A DNA stretch of 64,000 bases from assembly GCA_041686955.1 (NCBI GenBank), contig JAWLCV010000003.1, positions 31,879-95,878 of the forward strand, read 5' to 3'. The position numbers were made by a program, and so were the translations under genes. This DNA is from UBA7803 sp041686955 (lineage in GTDB: Bacteria; Pseudomonadota; Gammaproteobacteria; Pseudomonadales; Azotimanducaceae). Positions 1-8,169 of this stretch are shown in pieces (position 1 is the stretch's first letter; each line of letters starts with the position of its first letter). The notes below the pieces were generated by a model. It ran no database searches. It was not told the DNA's origin and saw only the letters and a list, made by a program, of their open reading frames with translations.

Positions 1-2010
1 GTGCACGTGCAGGTCCCGGTCGTTCAGCCACTCCCGTCCTACGTTCAGGGACTCCAGGCGCCCCTTCGCCAGGCTCACCGCCGCCTGGGCGCTCTCCTTC
101 ATCACGTCGCCGAGCTGCCCCGTGAGGATCAGCTTGCCCTGCCCTGGAACCGCGGTGGCCTCCACGAACAGGATGTCGCCTCCCACCGGCGTCCAGGCGA
201 GACCGGTGGCCACGCCGGGCACGCTGGTGCGCATCTGCACCTCCCGCTCGAACCGGCGCGCCCCCAGAATCCCGGGCACGTCGTCCCGGGTCACGTGCAG
301 GGAGGTCACCGCACCTTCGGTGATGCGCACCGCCGCGTGGCGCAGCAGCGCGCCGATCTCCCGCTCCAGATTGCGGACCCCGGCCTCGCGGGTGTAACCG
401 TCGATGACCTCCACCAGGGCGTCGTCGTCGATGCTCACCTGATCGGCGGCGAGCCCGTTCTCCGTCCGCTGCCGGTCTATGAGGTAGCGCTTGGCGATCT
501 CCAGCTTCTCCTCCTGGGTGTAGCCGGGAAGCTCGATCACCTCCATGCGGTCGCGCAGGGGCCCCGGGATGGCGTCGAGCACGTTGGCCGTGCCGACGAA
601 CAGAACCTTCGACAGGTCGAAGGGCACGCCCAGGTAGTTGTCGGTGAACGTGGCGTTCTGTTCCGGATCGAGCACCTCCAGCAGCGCGGCCGAGGGATCC
701 CCGTGGAAGCCGGCTCCGAGCTTGTCCATCTCGTCGAGCATGAACACCGGGTTGCGGCTCCCCGCCTTGCGGATGCTCTGGATGATGGAGCCCGGCAGCG
801 CGCCGATGTAGGTACGACGGTGGCCGCGGATTTCCGCCTCGTCGTGCATGCCGCCCAGGCTCGCGCGGACGAACTTGAGCCCCAGGGCCCGGGCGATGCT
901 CCGGCCGAGGGAGGTCTTGCCCACGCCGGGCGGGCCGACGAAGCAGAGGATGGGGCTGCGCCCCGCCGGATTCAGCTTGCGCACAGCCAGGTACTCGAGG
1001 ATGCGCCGCTTGATCTTCTCCAGCCCGTAGTGGTCCTCGTCGAGCACGGCCCGCGCCCGGGGAATGTCGATGTCCTCGGTGTCCACCACGGCCCAGGGCA
1101 GCGACGTCAGCCAATCCAGGTAGGTGCGGACCATGGAGTACTCGGCCGACGACTCGGGCATGCCGCGCAGGCGCTTGAGCTCCCGGCGCGCCTCCTTTTC
1201 CACCTCCGGCGGCATCCGCGCCGAATCCACCCCCCGGGTCAGCTCCTCGATCTCGGAGCCCCGGCCCTCCTCGCCGAGCTCCCGCTGAATGGTCTTGAGC
1301 TGCTCGCGGAGAAAGTACTCGCGCTGCTGCGCCTCGATCTTCTCCTTGCTCTTGGCGCCGATCTCCCGGGAGATCTCCAGCACGTTGAGCTGCTCGGTGG
1401 CCGCGGCCAGCACGCGGTCGAGACGCTCCCGCACATCCACCGTCTCGAGAATGGCCTGCTTCTCCAACGGCTTGATGTCGAGAAACCCGGCCACCAGATC
1501 CGCCAGCGCGCCCGGTGCCTCCAGCGAGGCCAGGTTGGCGGCGAACTCCACCGGTACTTCCGGCAACAGCTTGGTGATGGCGCTGGTACGCTCGCGCAGC
1601 AGCTTGACCCGGGCCTGCACCTCCGCATCCGTCGGCTCCGCCACGTCCACCAGGGTGTAACGGGCCGCCAGACATGGCAGGTCTTCCAGAAACTCGGCGA
1701 TGCGAAAGCGCTCCTCGCCCTCGCAGATCAGGTGGTGCATGCCGTTCGGCGCCGTGACGAAACGGACGATGCTGACGATGGTGCCCACCTCGTGAAGCGC
1801 CTCGGGCCCCGGGGTGTCCTCGGCCGGGTCGAGCTGCAGCAGCACACCGATCTTGCGGCTGCGCTCCACGGCGAGGCGCGCGGCGTTGATGGACATCTGC
1901 CGGCCGATGGAGATGTGCGCCACCTCGCCCGGGAACACCACCATGTTCCGGACCGGAATGATCAGCAGCGCGTCTTCGGGTACGGCGATACTGGAGCTGG
2001 CTTCCGTCAT
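1..2010 (-). CDS. lon: ATP-dependent protease Lon (C-terminus beyond window)
   Basis: The reverse strand reads through 670 codons from an ATG at 2008-2010 to the window edge. The N-terminal substrate-binding domain is followed by the AAA+ module with Walker A GPPGVGKT at about residues 358-365, almost the same place as in E. coli Lon, and a Walker B segment containing FMLDEMDKLG near residue 425. The visible part stops inside the protease domain at LHVH, just before the catalytic Ser-Lys dyad, which therefore lies outside the window. Lon is a cytoplasmic homohexamer that degrades misfolded and regulatory proteins. It is divergent from the CBS gene. Confidence 0.96.
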   Translation of the reverse strand, partial: MTEASSSIAVPEDALLIIPVRNMVVFPGEVAHISIGRQMSINAARLAVERSRKIGVLLQLDPAEDTPGPEALHEVGTIVSIVRFVTAPNGMHHLICEGEERFRIAEFLEDLPCLAARYTLVDVAEPTDAEVQARVKLLRERTSAITKLLPEVPVEFAANLASLEAPGALADLVAGFLDIKPLEKQAILETVDVRERLDRVLAAATEQLNVLEISREIGAKSKEKIEAQQREYFLREQLKTIQRELGEEGRGSEIEELTRGVDSARMPPEVEKEARRELKRLRGMPESSAEYSMVRTYLDWLTSLPWAVVDTEDIDIPRARAVLDEDHYGLEKIKRRILEYLAVRKLNPAGRSPILCFVGPPGVGKTSLGRSIARALGLKFVRASLGGMHDEAEIRGHRRTYIGALPGSIIQSIRKAGSRNPVFMLDEMDKLGAGFHGDPSAALLEVLDPEQNATFTDNYLGVPFDLSKVLFVGTANVLDAIPGPLRDRMEVIELPGYTQEEKLEIAKRYLIDRQRTENGLAADQVSIDDDALVEVIDGYTREAGVRNLEREIGALLRHAAVRITEGAVTSLHVTRDDVPGILGARRFEREVQMRTSVPGVATGLAWTPVGGDILFVEATAVPGQGKLILTGQLGDVMKESAQAAVSLAKGRLESLNVGREWLNDRDLHVH

Positions 2011-2158
2011 GGTTTCCTCACCCCGTTCTCGACTGTGCATTCCCGGGCGCGGAGTCGCTCTCTCGACTGTGCGGGCGCGCCGCCGGTTTTCAATGGTCCC
2101 GGTGACAATCACCCCCGTTTTGCCCCATCCTGTCAATGAGCAATGCGGGAGCTCGATC
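2011..2158. promoter_or_regulatory. Divergent lon / CBS-gene promoter region
   Basis: This 148-bp spacer separates two divergent genes. In the lon direction a TTGACA hexamer (plus coordinates 2131-2136) could be a -35 box, with only a weak -10 about 18 bp further on. A 12-bp direct repeat TCTCGACTGTGC occurs at 2027-2038 and 2061-2072. I could not find a convincing heat-shock (sigma-32) promoter. The promoter call is inference. Confidence 0.3.
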
Positions 2159-2611
2159 ATGTCTATCGGAACGCTCTGCAATCGCGAGGTGGTGGTGACC
2201 GGCAAGGAATCCACCATCGTCGAAGCGGCGCGCCTCATGCGCAGCTTCCACGTCGGTGATGTCGTGGTTCTCGAGGAAGGCGACGAGCGCCGGCCTCTGG
2301 GCCTGGTGACCGACCGGGACGTGGTCCTCGGCGTGGTGGCCCCGGGGCTCGACCCCGAGTCGGTGACCGTGGGCGACGTCATGAGCAGCGATCTGGTCAC
2401 CGTGACCGAGGACGTGGATTTCTGGGAGGCCCTGGCGCTGATGCGACAGCGCGGGGTGCGCCGCCTGCCGGTGGTGAACGAACGCGGCGGTCTGGAAGGC
2501 ATCCTCACCCTGGACGATGCCCTGGCGCTCATCAACGAAGCGATGGCGGACCTGGTGGTTCTGGTATCGCGGGAAATGGGCCGCGAGGAGACGACGCGGC
2601 CCGGCGAGTGA
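2159..2611 (+). CDS. Two-CBS-domain protein
   Basis: A 150-residue protein consisting almost only of two CBS domains, about residues 8-62 and 70-130. The first has the LGLVTDRDVV signature and the second RRLPVVNERGGLEGILTLDDAL. Paired CBS domains usually bind adenosine nucleotides and report energy state. No catalytic domain is attached, so this is probably a stand-alone sensor or signalling module. The ATG at 2159 is chosen because earlier in-frame codons would run into lon's leader. Its stop overlaps the next gene's start (GTGA), so the two are probably translationally coupled. The partner is unknown. Confidence 0.85.
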   Translation: MSIGTLCNREVVVTGKESTIVEAARLMRSFHVGDVVVLEEGDERRPLGLVTDRDVVLGVVAPGLDPESVTVGDVMSSDLVTVTEDVDFWEALALMRQRGVRRLPVVNERGGLEGILTLDDALALINEAMADLVVLVSREMGREETTRPGE

Positions 2612-3468
2612 CGGTGAACCGCTCGGGAGTGCTGCTGCTCGCCGCGCTGCTGGCGGGATGCGCCAGCACCGGCGATCGCTCGGCCCTGGAGCCGTACCTC
2701 GGCGTCTACCGCGGCAGCTTCGAGAGCGCGCTGACGGAGGATCCGGAGGACGACCTCAACTTCAATCCGTGCGATCCCCGGAGCGGCCCATGTCTGACCC
2801 ACCACCGACCGTTGCGGAACGTGCTGCTCGAGCTCGCCGCCAGCGACCGCGGCGCGCCGGCAGTGCGATTCTTCCTGTCGCCGGTGGAGCGTGATGCGGG
2901 CCGGACCCTCGATCTGCTCGGATCCGGGTGCGGCACCCGGATCGGTGAACTGCAGCGGATCGACAGCCACCGCGGTGCCGGATCGCTGCGGCACACCCTG
3001 GTGTTTCCGCTGACTGCGGAGAACCGACTCTGCCTCGGCAAGCTGCGGCCCACCAGCACCCACGCCGTACACGTCGAGCTGCACGCCGCCGCCGACGGCA
3101 CCGCCGTGGATACCCCCTCCGGACGCTTCGCCCGGGTGGTCATCGACAAGCGGGTCACGGACGAGAACTACCTGTACGTGGTGGAAGACGGGGTACGCAG
3201 GCGGGTGCGGATCGACCTCGAGAACCGCTACGAGGACGACGGCCGGCTGCGCTACCGGGTGTGCATCGAGAACGAACTCGGCGAGTACGACCGCTGCGTG
3301 CTCACCGACCGGGAATTCCGCCGGTTCGCCATCCCGGTGCCGGTCCCGGGAGGCGTGGCGATCAACTACACGTGGTGGCAGGAGCTGAGCCCGCAGCTAC
3401 GGCGCACCCGCGGACGCTTCACCGTGGAGCGCTACACCGGCCGATTCGACCCCGTGACCGCGCCGTAG
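2608..3468 (+). CDS. Predicted lipoprotein of unknown function
   Basis: The 286-residue product starts with a short basic N-terminus, a hydrophobic stretch and a lipobox L-A-G-C ending at Cys18, so it is predicted to be lipidated and anchored in the membrane facing the periplasm. The GTG start overlaps the CBS gene's stop by 4 bp. The rest is soluble and charged, with several cysteines (for example in NPCDPRSGPC near residue 55). I recognise no catalytic motif or family. It ends 7 bp from the convergent HAD-like gene. The function is not assigned. Confidence 0.7.
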   Translation: MTVNRSGVLLLAALLAGCASTGDRSALEPYLGVYRGSFESALTEDPEDDLNFNPCDPRSGPCLTHHRPLRNVLLELAASDRGAPAVRFFLSPVERDAGRTLDLLGSGCGTRIGELQRIDSHRGAGSLRHTLVFPLTAENRLCLGKLRPTSTHAVHVELHAAADGTAVDTPSGRFARVVIDKRVTDENYLYVVEDGVRRRVRIDLENRYEDDGRLRYRVCIENELGEYDRCVLTDREFRRFAIPVPVPGGVAINYTWWQELSPQLRRTRGRFTVERYTGRFDPVTAP

Positions 3469-3475
3469 CTTCCGC

Positions 3476-4135
3476 TCAGCGCAGAAACCGCAGGGCCTGC
3501 CCCAGGTGATGCACCGCCAGCGCGTAGCATCGCGGCAGATCCGGGGGCCAGGGCCGATGGCGCTGCAACCAGATGGTGCGCATGCCGGCCCGGCTTCCCC
3601 CCCAGACGTCCAGAACCGGGTGCGCCCCGATCACCCAGCCGTGGGCCGGATCCAGGTTCAGCGCGCCGCACGCCTGGCGGAAGATCACCGGATCCGGCTT
3701 CCGGGCGCCCGCTGCCTCCTCCACCACCCAGCCGTCCAGCACATCCAGCAGACCGCTGTTCGCGAGCTTGGTCTGCTGGATGTCCCGAGTGCCGTTGGCG
3801 ACGACGCCCACCGCGAAACCTCGATCCTTGAGCTGCTGCAGCCCCGGGAGCGCGCCCTTGACGAGAATCGGCTGCGCCCAGGCATGCCGCAGGAAATGTT
3901 CGCGGACCACGTCCTCCGCCGGACCGCCGGGCAGCTCCGCCGCCAGCGCCGCGAAGAACCGCGCTCGCGGGCTGCAGCCGTGCCCCGCCAGATCGAGGAA
4001 GCGGCGGACGAAGGCCTCCTGATCCAGCACCATGGCATCGCGGAACTCGGCCCAGAAGTCCCGCGCGTAGCGGCGAAGCGAGCCGATTCGGTCGATCAGC
4101 GTGTCGTCGAGCCCGAACAGCACTCCCCGTACCAT
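3476..4135 (-). CDS. HAD-like protein lacking catalytic residues
   Basis: A 219-residue protein with the layout of a YjjG/GmhB-type HAD hydrolase, but the catalytic motifs are altered. Motif I reads LFGLDDTLID, so the nucleophilic Asp of DxDxT is Gly. Motif II reads VVANGT, with Ala where Ser or Thr is usual. Motif IV reads VIGAHPVLD, with Ala in place of the Asp after Gly. The motif III Lys (RKPDP) remains. The frame is intact, so this looks like an inactive HAD fold kept as a binding or regulatory protein rather than a decaying gene. The start is set at the ATG giving MVRGVLF. It lies 22 bp downstream of the next gene on the same strand. Confidence 0.8.
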   Translation of the reverse strand: MVRGVLFGLDDTLIDRIGSLRRYARDFWAEFRDAMVLDQEAFVRRFLDLAGHGCSPRARFFAALAAELPGGPAEDVVREHFLRHAWAQPILVKGALPGLQQLKDRGFAVGVVANGTRDIQQTKLANSGLLDVLDGWVVEEAAGARKPDPVIFRQACGALNLDPAHGWVIGAHPVLDVWGGSRAGMRTIWLQRHRPWPPDLPRCYALAVHHLGQALRFLR

Positions 4136-4157
4136 GGTGGCATGGCCTCCCGGGCGC

Positions 4158-4757
4158 TCAGGAAGACTGCGCTTCGGTGAAGATGCGAGCCTCCCAGATG
4201 TCGTGGGCGGCATCCATGCGCCGGCAGTCGCCGTCCGTGGGCCGGCCCCCGAACATGGCGGCCTGGCGCACCACGAAATCGATGTCCGACTTGTTGCTGA
4301 CCACCCACATGGGCTCGGCCACGGTGGAAGCCGGCTGATCCGTGGCGTTGGGGATCGGGGGCGTCAGCAGCAGGAGGGTCGCCTGGGCGGGAGACTGAGC
4401 CACCACGCACTGGAAGTGGAAGCCGGTGCAGATCCAGTAGATGGACACCGGGAGCCGGGTCTCGCCCGCGACCTGCACCAGTTTCACGAGCCCCTGCTTC
4501 AGCACCTCGCCCTTGTTCGGGTAGTGCGGCCACCAGCCGTGACGGTCGCTGCCGAGCCAGTGCCGATTGAGGTGGGTGATCATCTGGCGGTCCCGCTCCG
4601 GGTCCAGCACGCCGATATCCACCAGCACCTCGGTGAAGGAGCGCCCCGGCGTGGCCACCTTTCGCTGCAGCGCCTGATAGTCGGTGGTCTGGTTGATCGT
4701 CTCGGCAATGGCCTGCGGCACCCACCCCTGGGCCACGAACGCGCACATGGTCGGCAT
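4158..4757 (-). CDS. Conserved-looking protein of unknown function
   Basis: A 199-residue open frame with an AAGGAG ribosome-binding site 8 nt before its ATG. The sequence is rich in aromatic residues in the middle (HGWWPHYPNKGEVLK, IYWICTGFHFQ) and has no signal peptide or membrane segment. I do not recognise a family. The gene is followed at 22 bp by the catalytically degenerate HAD-like gene, so the two may form a small operon. It is divergent from the large ATPase regulator gene at 4899. Confidence 0.6.
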   Translation of the reverse strand: MPTMCAFVAQGWVPQAIAETINQTTDYQALQRKVATPGRSFTEVLVDIGVLDPERDRQMITHLNRHWLGSDRHGWWPHYPNKGEVLKQGLVKLVQVAGETRLPVSIYWICTGFHFQCVVAQSPAQATLLLLTPPIPNATDQPASTVAEPMWVVSNKSDIDFVVRQAAMFGGRPTDGDCRRMDAAHDIWEARIFTEAQSS

Positions 4758-4898
4758 TTGTACTCCTTGCGTATCAGTAACTTACCGGAGACACCCTAGA
4801 CCACGTCGCGACGCCGATTAAGTACGGATAAGTACGTGCGGAGCGGAGCCAGCCGGCGATATCGGTTATATTCACGCTGGCCTGGGAGGGAGGAATCC

Positions 4899-7800
4899 GT
4901 GGACAAGACCGCCGGGCAGCTCACCACCGGCAAGCTGCAGGCCCTGGTGGAGGCTGCCTTCGTTCCCGACATTCGCAGCCGCCGTGACCTCGCTGCCGCA
5001 TTGGCCCGTTGCGGGGAGGCCATCTCCGTGCACGGGGTGGAAGCGTGGTTCCGCCACGTGGACTCCAACTACAACCTGAAGCGCGAGTCGTTGACCCCCG
5101 ACGGCCCCAGCTACGCGATTCCCAAGCGCCGATGGCGGGTGCTGATGCGGATCTTTGGCTTGGGCCCGGACGATCTCGAGCGCACCGACGCCGAATTTCG
5201 GCACTGGTGCCTCGATCAGGCGCGCCAGCGCGCGGAGCATCAGGCCGCCGTTCAGGCGCCGTTCGACGGGCCGAAGCCCGTGGGGCAGGAAACCGTGTGG
5301 GACCGGCTGGTGGACGGTTTCGCCCGAGCCGCCAAAGGCCAGCCGGCCCTGGTCATGCTCACCGGCCCGTCCGGGGTCGGCAAGTCGTTTCTGCTGGACG
5401 CCTTTCATCGCCGGCTGGAGGACACGGGCTGCCTGCGGCTGCGCACCACCTGCGCCGGACACGCCCGGCTGCCGCTCATCGCCGTCATAGACCTGTTCCG
5501 CACCGGCCGGGACGCGCTGTGCGCCGCGGGCGAGTCCTTCGAGCGCCGGTTCTCCGCCATCCATCAGAGCTACCGGGATGCCGGCGCCACCGGCTTCGAG
5601 TCGCCGGCAGCCTTCCTCGACCTGGCATCGCTGCTCACCGGGATGGCGCGCCACCAGCCCCTGGCCGTGTTCGTCGACGACCTGCATTTGGCGGACCAGG
5701 CCAGCGCCCGCTGGATCGATTACCTGTGGTCCCAGGCGCGGGGACGCGGCGGCCTCAAGCTGCTGATGGTGACCGCCTACCGCACCGGCGCCGAGCAGCC
5801 GGCCACCGCCGATCTGATCGCGAGCCTCGAGGGGATGAGCGAGACCCGGGTGGCGCGCGTCCAGCCCCTGGATCAGGCGAGTCTCAAGCGACTGCTGGAC
5901 GGGCACCTGGAGCTTCCCCTGTCGCCCCGGGCCTTCGAGGGCATCTGGCGCGTCTGTTTCGGACGGACCGCCAAAGCCCTGGAACTGCTGCACCTGCTGC
6001 TGCGCCGCTCGGCGCTGGCGCCGCGGGAGGGATACATGGAGCTCGTGGACGACTTCGACTCGGCGCCGCTGGCCGGGGACATCCGCGACGTGCAGCAGCG
6101 GATGATTCAGGCACTGCGACCCGTCACGCTGGAACTGCTGCGTCTGGCTTCGGTCCTGGGCATCACCTTCGACCTGGACACGGTGCAGCAGCTCCGGCCC
6201 GAGTGGCCGCTCGAGACCGTCCTCGGCGCCATCGAGGAGGCCGAGCACAGCGACCTCCTGGTGCACTACCGCGATCGGTTTCGTTTCCGCAGCCCGGACC
6301 TGGCGAAGCTCCTGTACGACTCCATGGGCAACACCGTGCGGGCGAGAATTCACCTGGAGATCGCCAACCTGCTGCGGAGCACGCTGCCGTCCCCGGAGGC
6401 GTACCAGATCGTGGAGGTGGCCCATCATCTGCGCCTGGCCGGACCCCTGGCCGATCCTCCAACGCTCGTGGACTGCTGCCGGCGCGCCGCCTTCGCTGCC
6501 GCCAAGCTCGCGGCCTGGCCCCAGGCCATTCAATTCGCGGCCACCGCCCTTCAGCAGGGCAGCGAAGCGCGACTCACCCTCGCAGACCGTGCCCGTCTGT
6601 TGCGGCTGATCGCCAGTGCCTGGCACCAATCTGGCAGGGCGGACGACGCCATCCACCACCTGATGGCGGCGCTCGAGGCGTTCCGCAGCAGCGGCGACCG
6701 CCTGGAGTACGCGCGCACGCTGAACGAGCTGGTGCGGGTGCGCGGCAACTTCGATCGCCTGCCGAGCGACGGCGACACGGACGTGGACGAGCTACGCGAG
6801 CTCGCCGCCGAGCTCGAGCGGGCGGATCCGCGCCTGACTTCCCGGGTGTACGATGCCATCGCGGCGCGGATGATGTACCGGGGCGCGCACGGCGAAGCGC
6901 TGTGCTACGCCCGCAAGGCCAAGCAGGCGGTGGCCGACGAGGGCGCCTGCACCGAAAAGGCGCTGGCCGCCATCGCCGTGGGGCTCGGTTGCCTTCGCCA
7001 CCTGGAGCTCAAGGAGGCCCGCGAGAGCCTGGACGAGGCCCTCTTCACGGCCCTGGAAATCGGCGACCAGCATACCGCCGCGCGGGCGCTGCAGCGCCTG
7101 ACCCTGCCGCTGGTGATTCAGGGGCGCCTGGACGACGTGGAAGCCACGGTGCGGCGGATTCGCGAGTTGGAGCATCCGCTGGTGCGAACCGGGGAGCTCT
7201 CCATTGCCCTGGCTGCGCTGCTCGGGGTCCACGCGTTGCGGGGCAGAACCCGGGCCTCGGATCAGATTTTCACCGAGGCACGGTCGCTGATCGAAACAAC
7301 GGGCTACTTCTGGGCTCGCACCAACCTGATTACGGCCTACGCGGCCATGCTGACGGCGGCCGGCGATTCCGCCGCCGCCCTGGAGCTGCTGGCGGAGCTG
7401 GATGGCGCAGGATCCGGCTCGGCCCGCTACCGGGCGTTGATCGCGGCGCTGTCCGCTCCCGCACCTGCCACGCCCGCCGCGGGGTACACATTCTCACGGC
7501 CCCCCGGCGACGCCTTCGACGCCAGTGCCATCGGCAAGTACTGCATCGATCTCGAAATCGCACTCCGGGCGGACGACCGCGACGCGGTGGAGGTCGCGGC
7601 GTCGGTGCTCAGACGCGCCTATTTGCGCGGCGCCCGGTTCACCCTGGGCTGGCCGTTCTGCGTGCCACACCTGCTGGGAAGGGCCATGGTGCGGCTGGGA
7701 CGGCATCACGACGCGTTGTACCTGCTGATCAGCGCGCATCAGCTCTGCGCCGAGGTGAACGCCTCCCGGGAGGCGCGAGCCATCGAGCGCACGCTGGAGC

Positions 7801-7919
7801 GCGCATTCCCGCAGATCTCTCTTGGGGGAGGCGCGACCCGCTCCCCGACGGGGGCCGGCACGCGCCGGGCCGCCCGGCTGCAACTGGTCCGGAACGCGGA
7901 CGACCCGCCCCGCGGCTGA
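4899..7919 (+). CDS. Large HTH/AAA ATPase regulator with TPR-like C-terminus
   Basis: A 1006-residue protein read from the GTG that follows a GGAGG site (4886-4893). Residues 1-90 carry a helix-turn-helix-like segment (SRRDLAAALARCG, then SVHGVEAWF). Next comes a STAND/MalT-type ATPase with Walker A GPSGVGKS at about 156-163 and Walker B LAVFVDDLHLAD near 256. The C-terminal half is helical and repeat-rich, typical of TPR signal-binding regions. Unlike LuxR/MalT relatives it has no C-terminal HTH, so DNA binding, if any, is N-terminal. It is a plausible regulator of the catabolic genes that follow, but nothing in the sequence shows its target. The stop lies 18 bp before the scaffold gap, so the gene is complete. 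Confidence 0.75.
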   Translation: MDKTAGQLTTGKLQALVEAAFVPDIRSRRDLAAALARCGEAISVHGVEAWFRHVDSNYNLKRESLTPDGPSYAIPKRRWRVLMRIFGLGPDDLERTDAEFRHWCLDQARQRAEHQAAVQAPFDGPKPVGQETVWDRLVDGFARAAKGQPALVMLTGPSGVGKSFLLDAFHRRLEDTGCLRLRTTCAGHARLPLIAVIDLFRTGRDALCAAGESFERRFSAIHQSYRDAGATGFESPAAFLDLASLLTGMARHQPLAVFVDDLHLADQASARWIDYLWSQARGRGGLKLLMVTAYRTGAEQPATADLIASLEGMSETRVARVQPLDQASLKRLLDGHLELPLSPRAFEGIWRVCFGRTAKALELLHLLLRRSALAPREGYMELVDDFDSAPLAGDIRDVQQRMIQALRPVTLELLRLASVLGITFDLDTVQQLRPEWPLETVLGAIEEAEHSDLLVHYRDRFRFRSPDLAKLLYDSMGNTVRARIHLEIANLLRSTLPSPEAYQIVEVAHHLRLAGPLADPPTLVDCCRRAAFAAAKLAAWPQAIQFAATALQQGSEARLTLADRARLLRLIASAWHQSGRADDAIHHLMAALEAFRSSGDRLEYARTLNELVRVRGNFDRLPSDGDTDVDELRELAAELERADPRLTSRVYDAIAARMMYRGAHGEALCYARKAKQAVADEGACTEKALAAIAVGLGCLRHLELKEARESLDEALFTALEIGDQHTAARALQRLTLPLVIQGRLDDVEATVRRIRELEHPLVRTGELSIALAALLGVHALRGRTRASDQIFTEARSLIETTGYFWARTNLITAYAAMLTAAGDSAAALELLAELDGAGSGSARYRALIAALSAPAPATPAAGYTFSRPPGDAFDASAIGKYCIDLEIALRADDRDAVEVAASVLRRAYLRGARFTLGWPFCVPHLLGRAMVRLGRHHDALYLLISAHQLCAEVNASREARAIERTLERAFPQISLGGGATRSPTGAGTRRAARLQLVRNADDPPRG

Positions 7920-7937
7920 AGGCCGCGCGGCGGCTGA
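7839..7937. repeat. 99-bp left flank of scaffold gap, duplicated
   Basis: These 99 bases, holding the last codons and stop of the ATPase gene, are repeated base for base at 8038-8136 right after the N run. This looks like two contigs that share a k-mer-length overlap and were scaffolded instead of merged, not a biological repeat. Confidence 0.9.
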
Positions 7938-8037
7938 NNNNNNNNNNNNNNNNNNNNNNNNNNNNNNNNNNNNNNNNNNNNNNNNNNNNNNNNNNNNNNN
8001 NNNNNNNNNNNNNNNNNNNNNNNNNNNNNNNNNNNNN
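7938..8037. other. Assembly gap of exactly 100 N
   Basis: A run of exactly 100 N, the usual placeholder for a gap of unknown size. With identical 99-bp flanks the true distance is probably zero or negative, so no gene need be missing here. Confidence 0.98.
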
Positions 8038-8136
8038 CGCTCCCCGACGGGGGCCGGCACGCGCCGGGCCGCCCGGCTGCAACTGGTCCGGAACGCGGAC
8101 GACCCGCCCCGCGGCTGAAGGCCGCGCGGCGGCTGA
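8038..8136. repeat. 99-bp right flank of scaffold gap, duplicated
   Basis: Second copy of the 99-bp sequence at 7839-7937. Past it the sequence continues into 33 bp of spacer and then the end of the Rieske gene. It is probably an assembly duplicate of the ATPase gene's 3' end. Confidence 0.9.
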
Positions 8137-8169
8137 TATCTCCGCTGGAACTGATCCCGGCGCAGACCG

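Noticed and set aside
1..2139. Long plus-strand open frame of 712 codons
   Set aside because: It is the antisense shadow of lon. The minus strand gives a full Lon sequence with all motifs.
2011..2158. Sigma-32 heat-shock promoter for lon
   Set aside because: No sequence near CTTGAA with a CCCCAT-type -10 at the right spacing was convincing.
7839..8136. Mobile-element direct repeat or target-site duplication
   Set aside because: The repeat abuts a 100-N placeholder on both sides and ends at it exactly, which is best explained by assembly.
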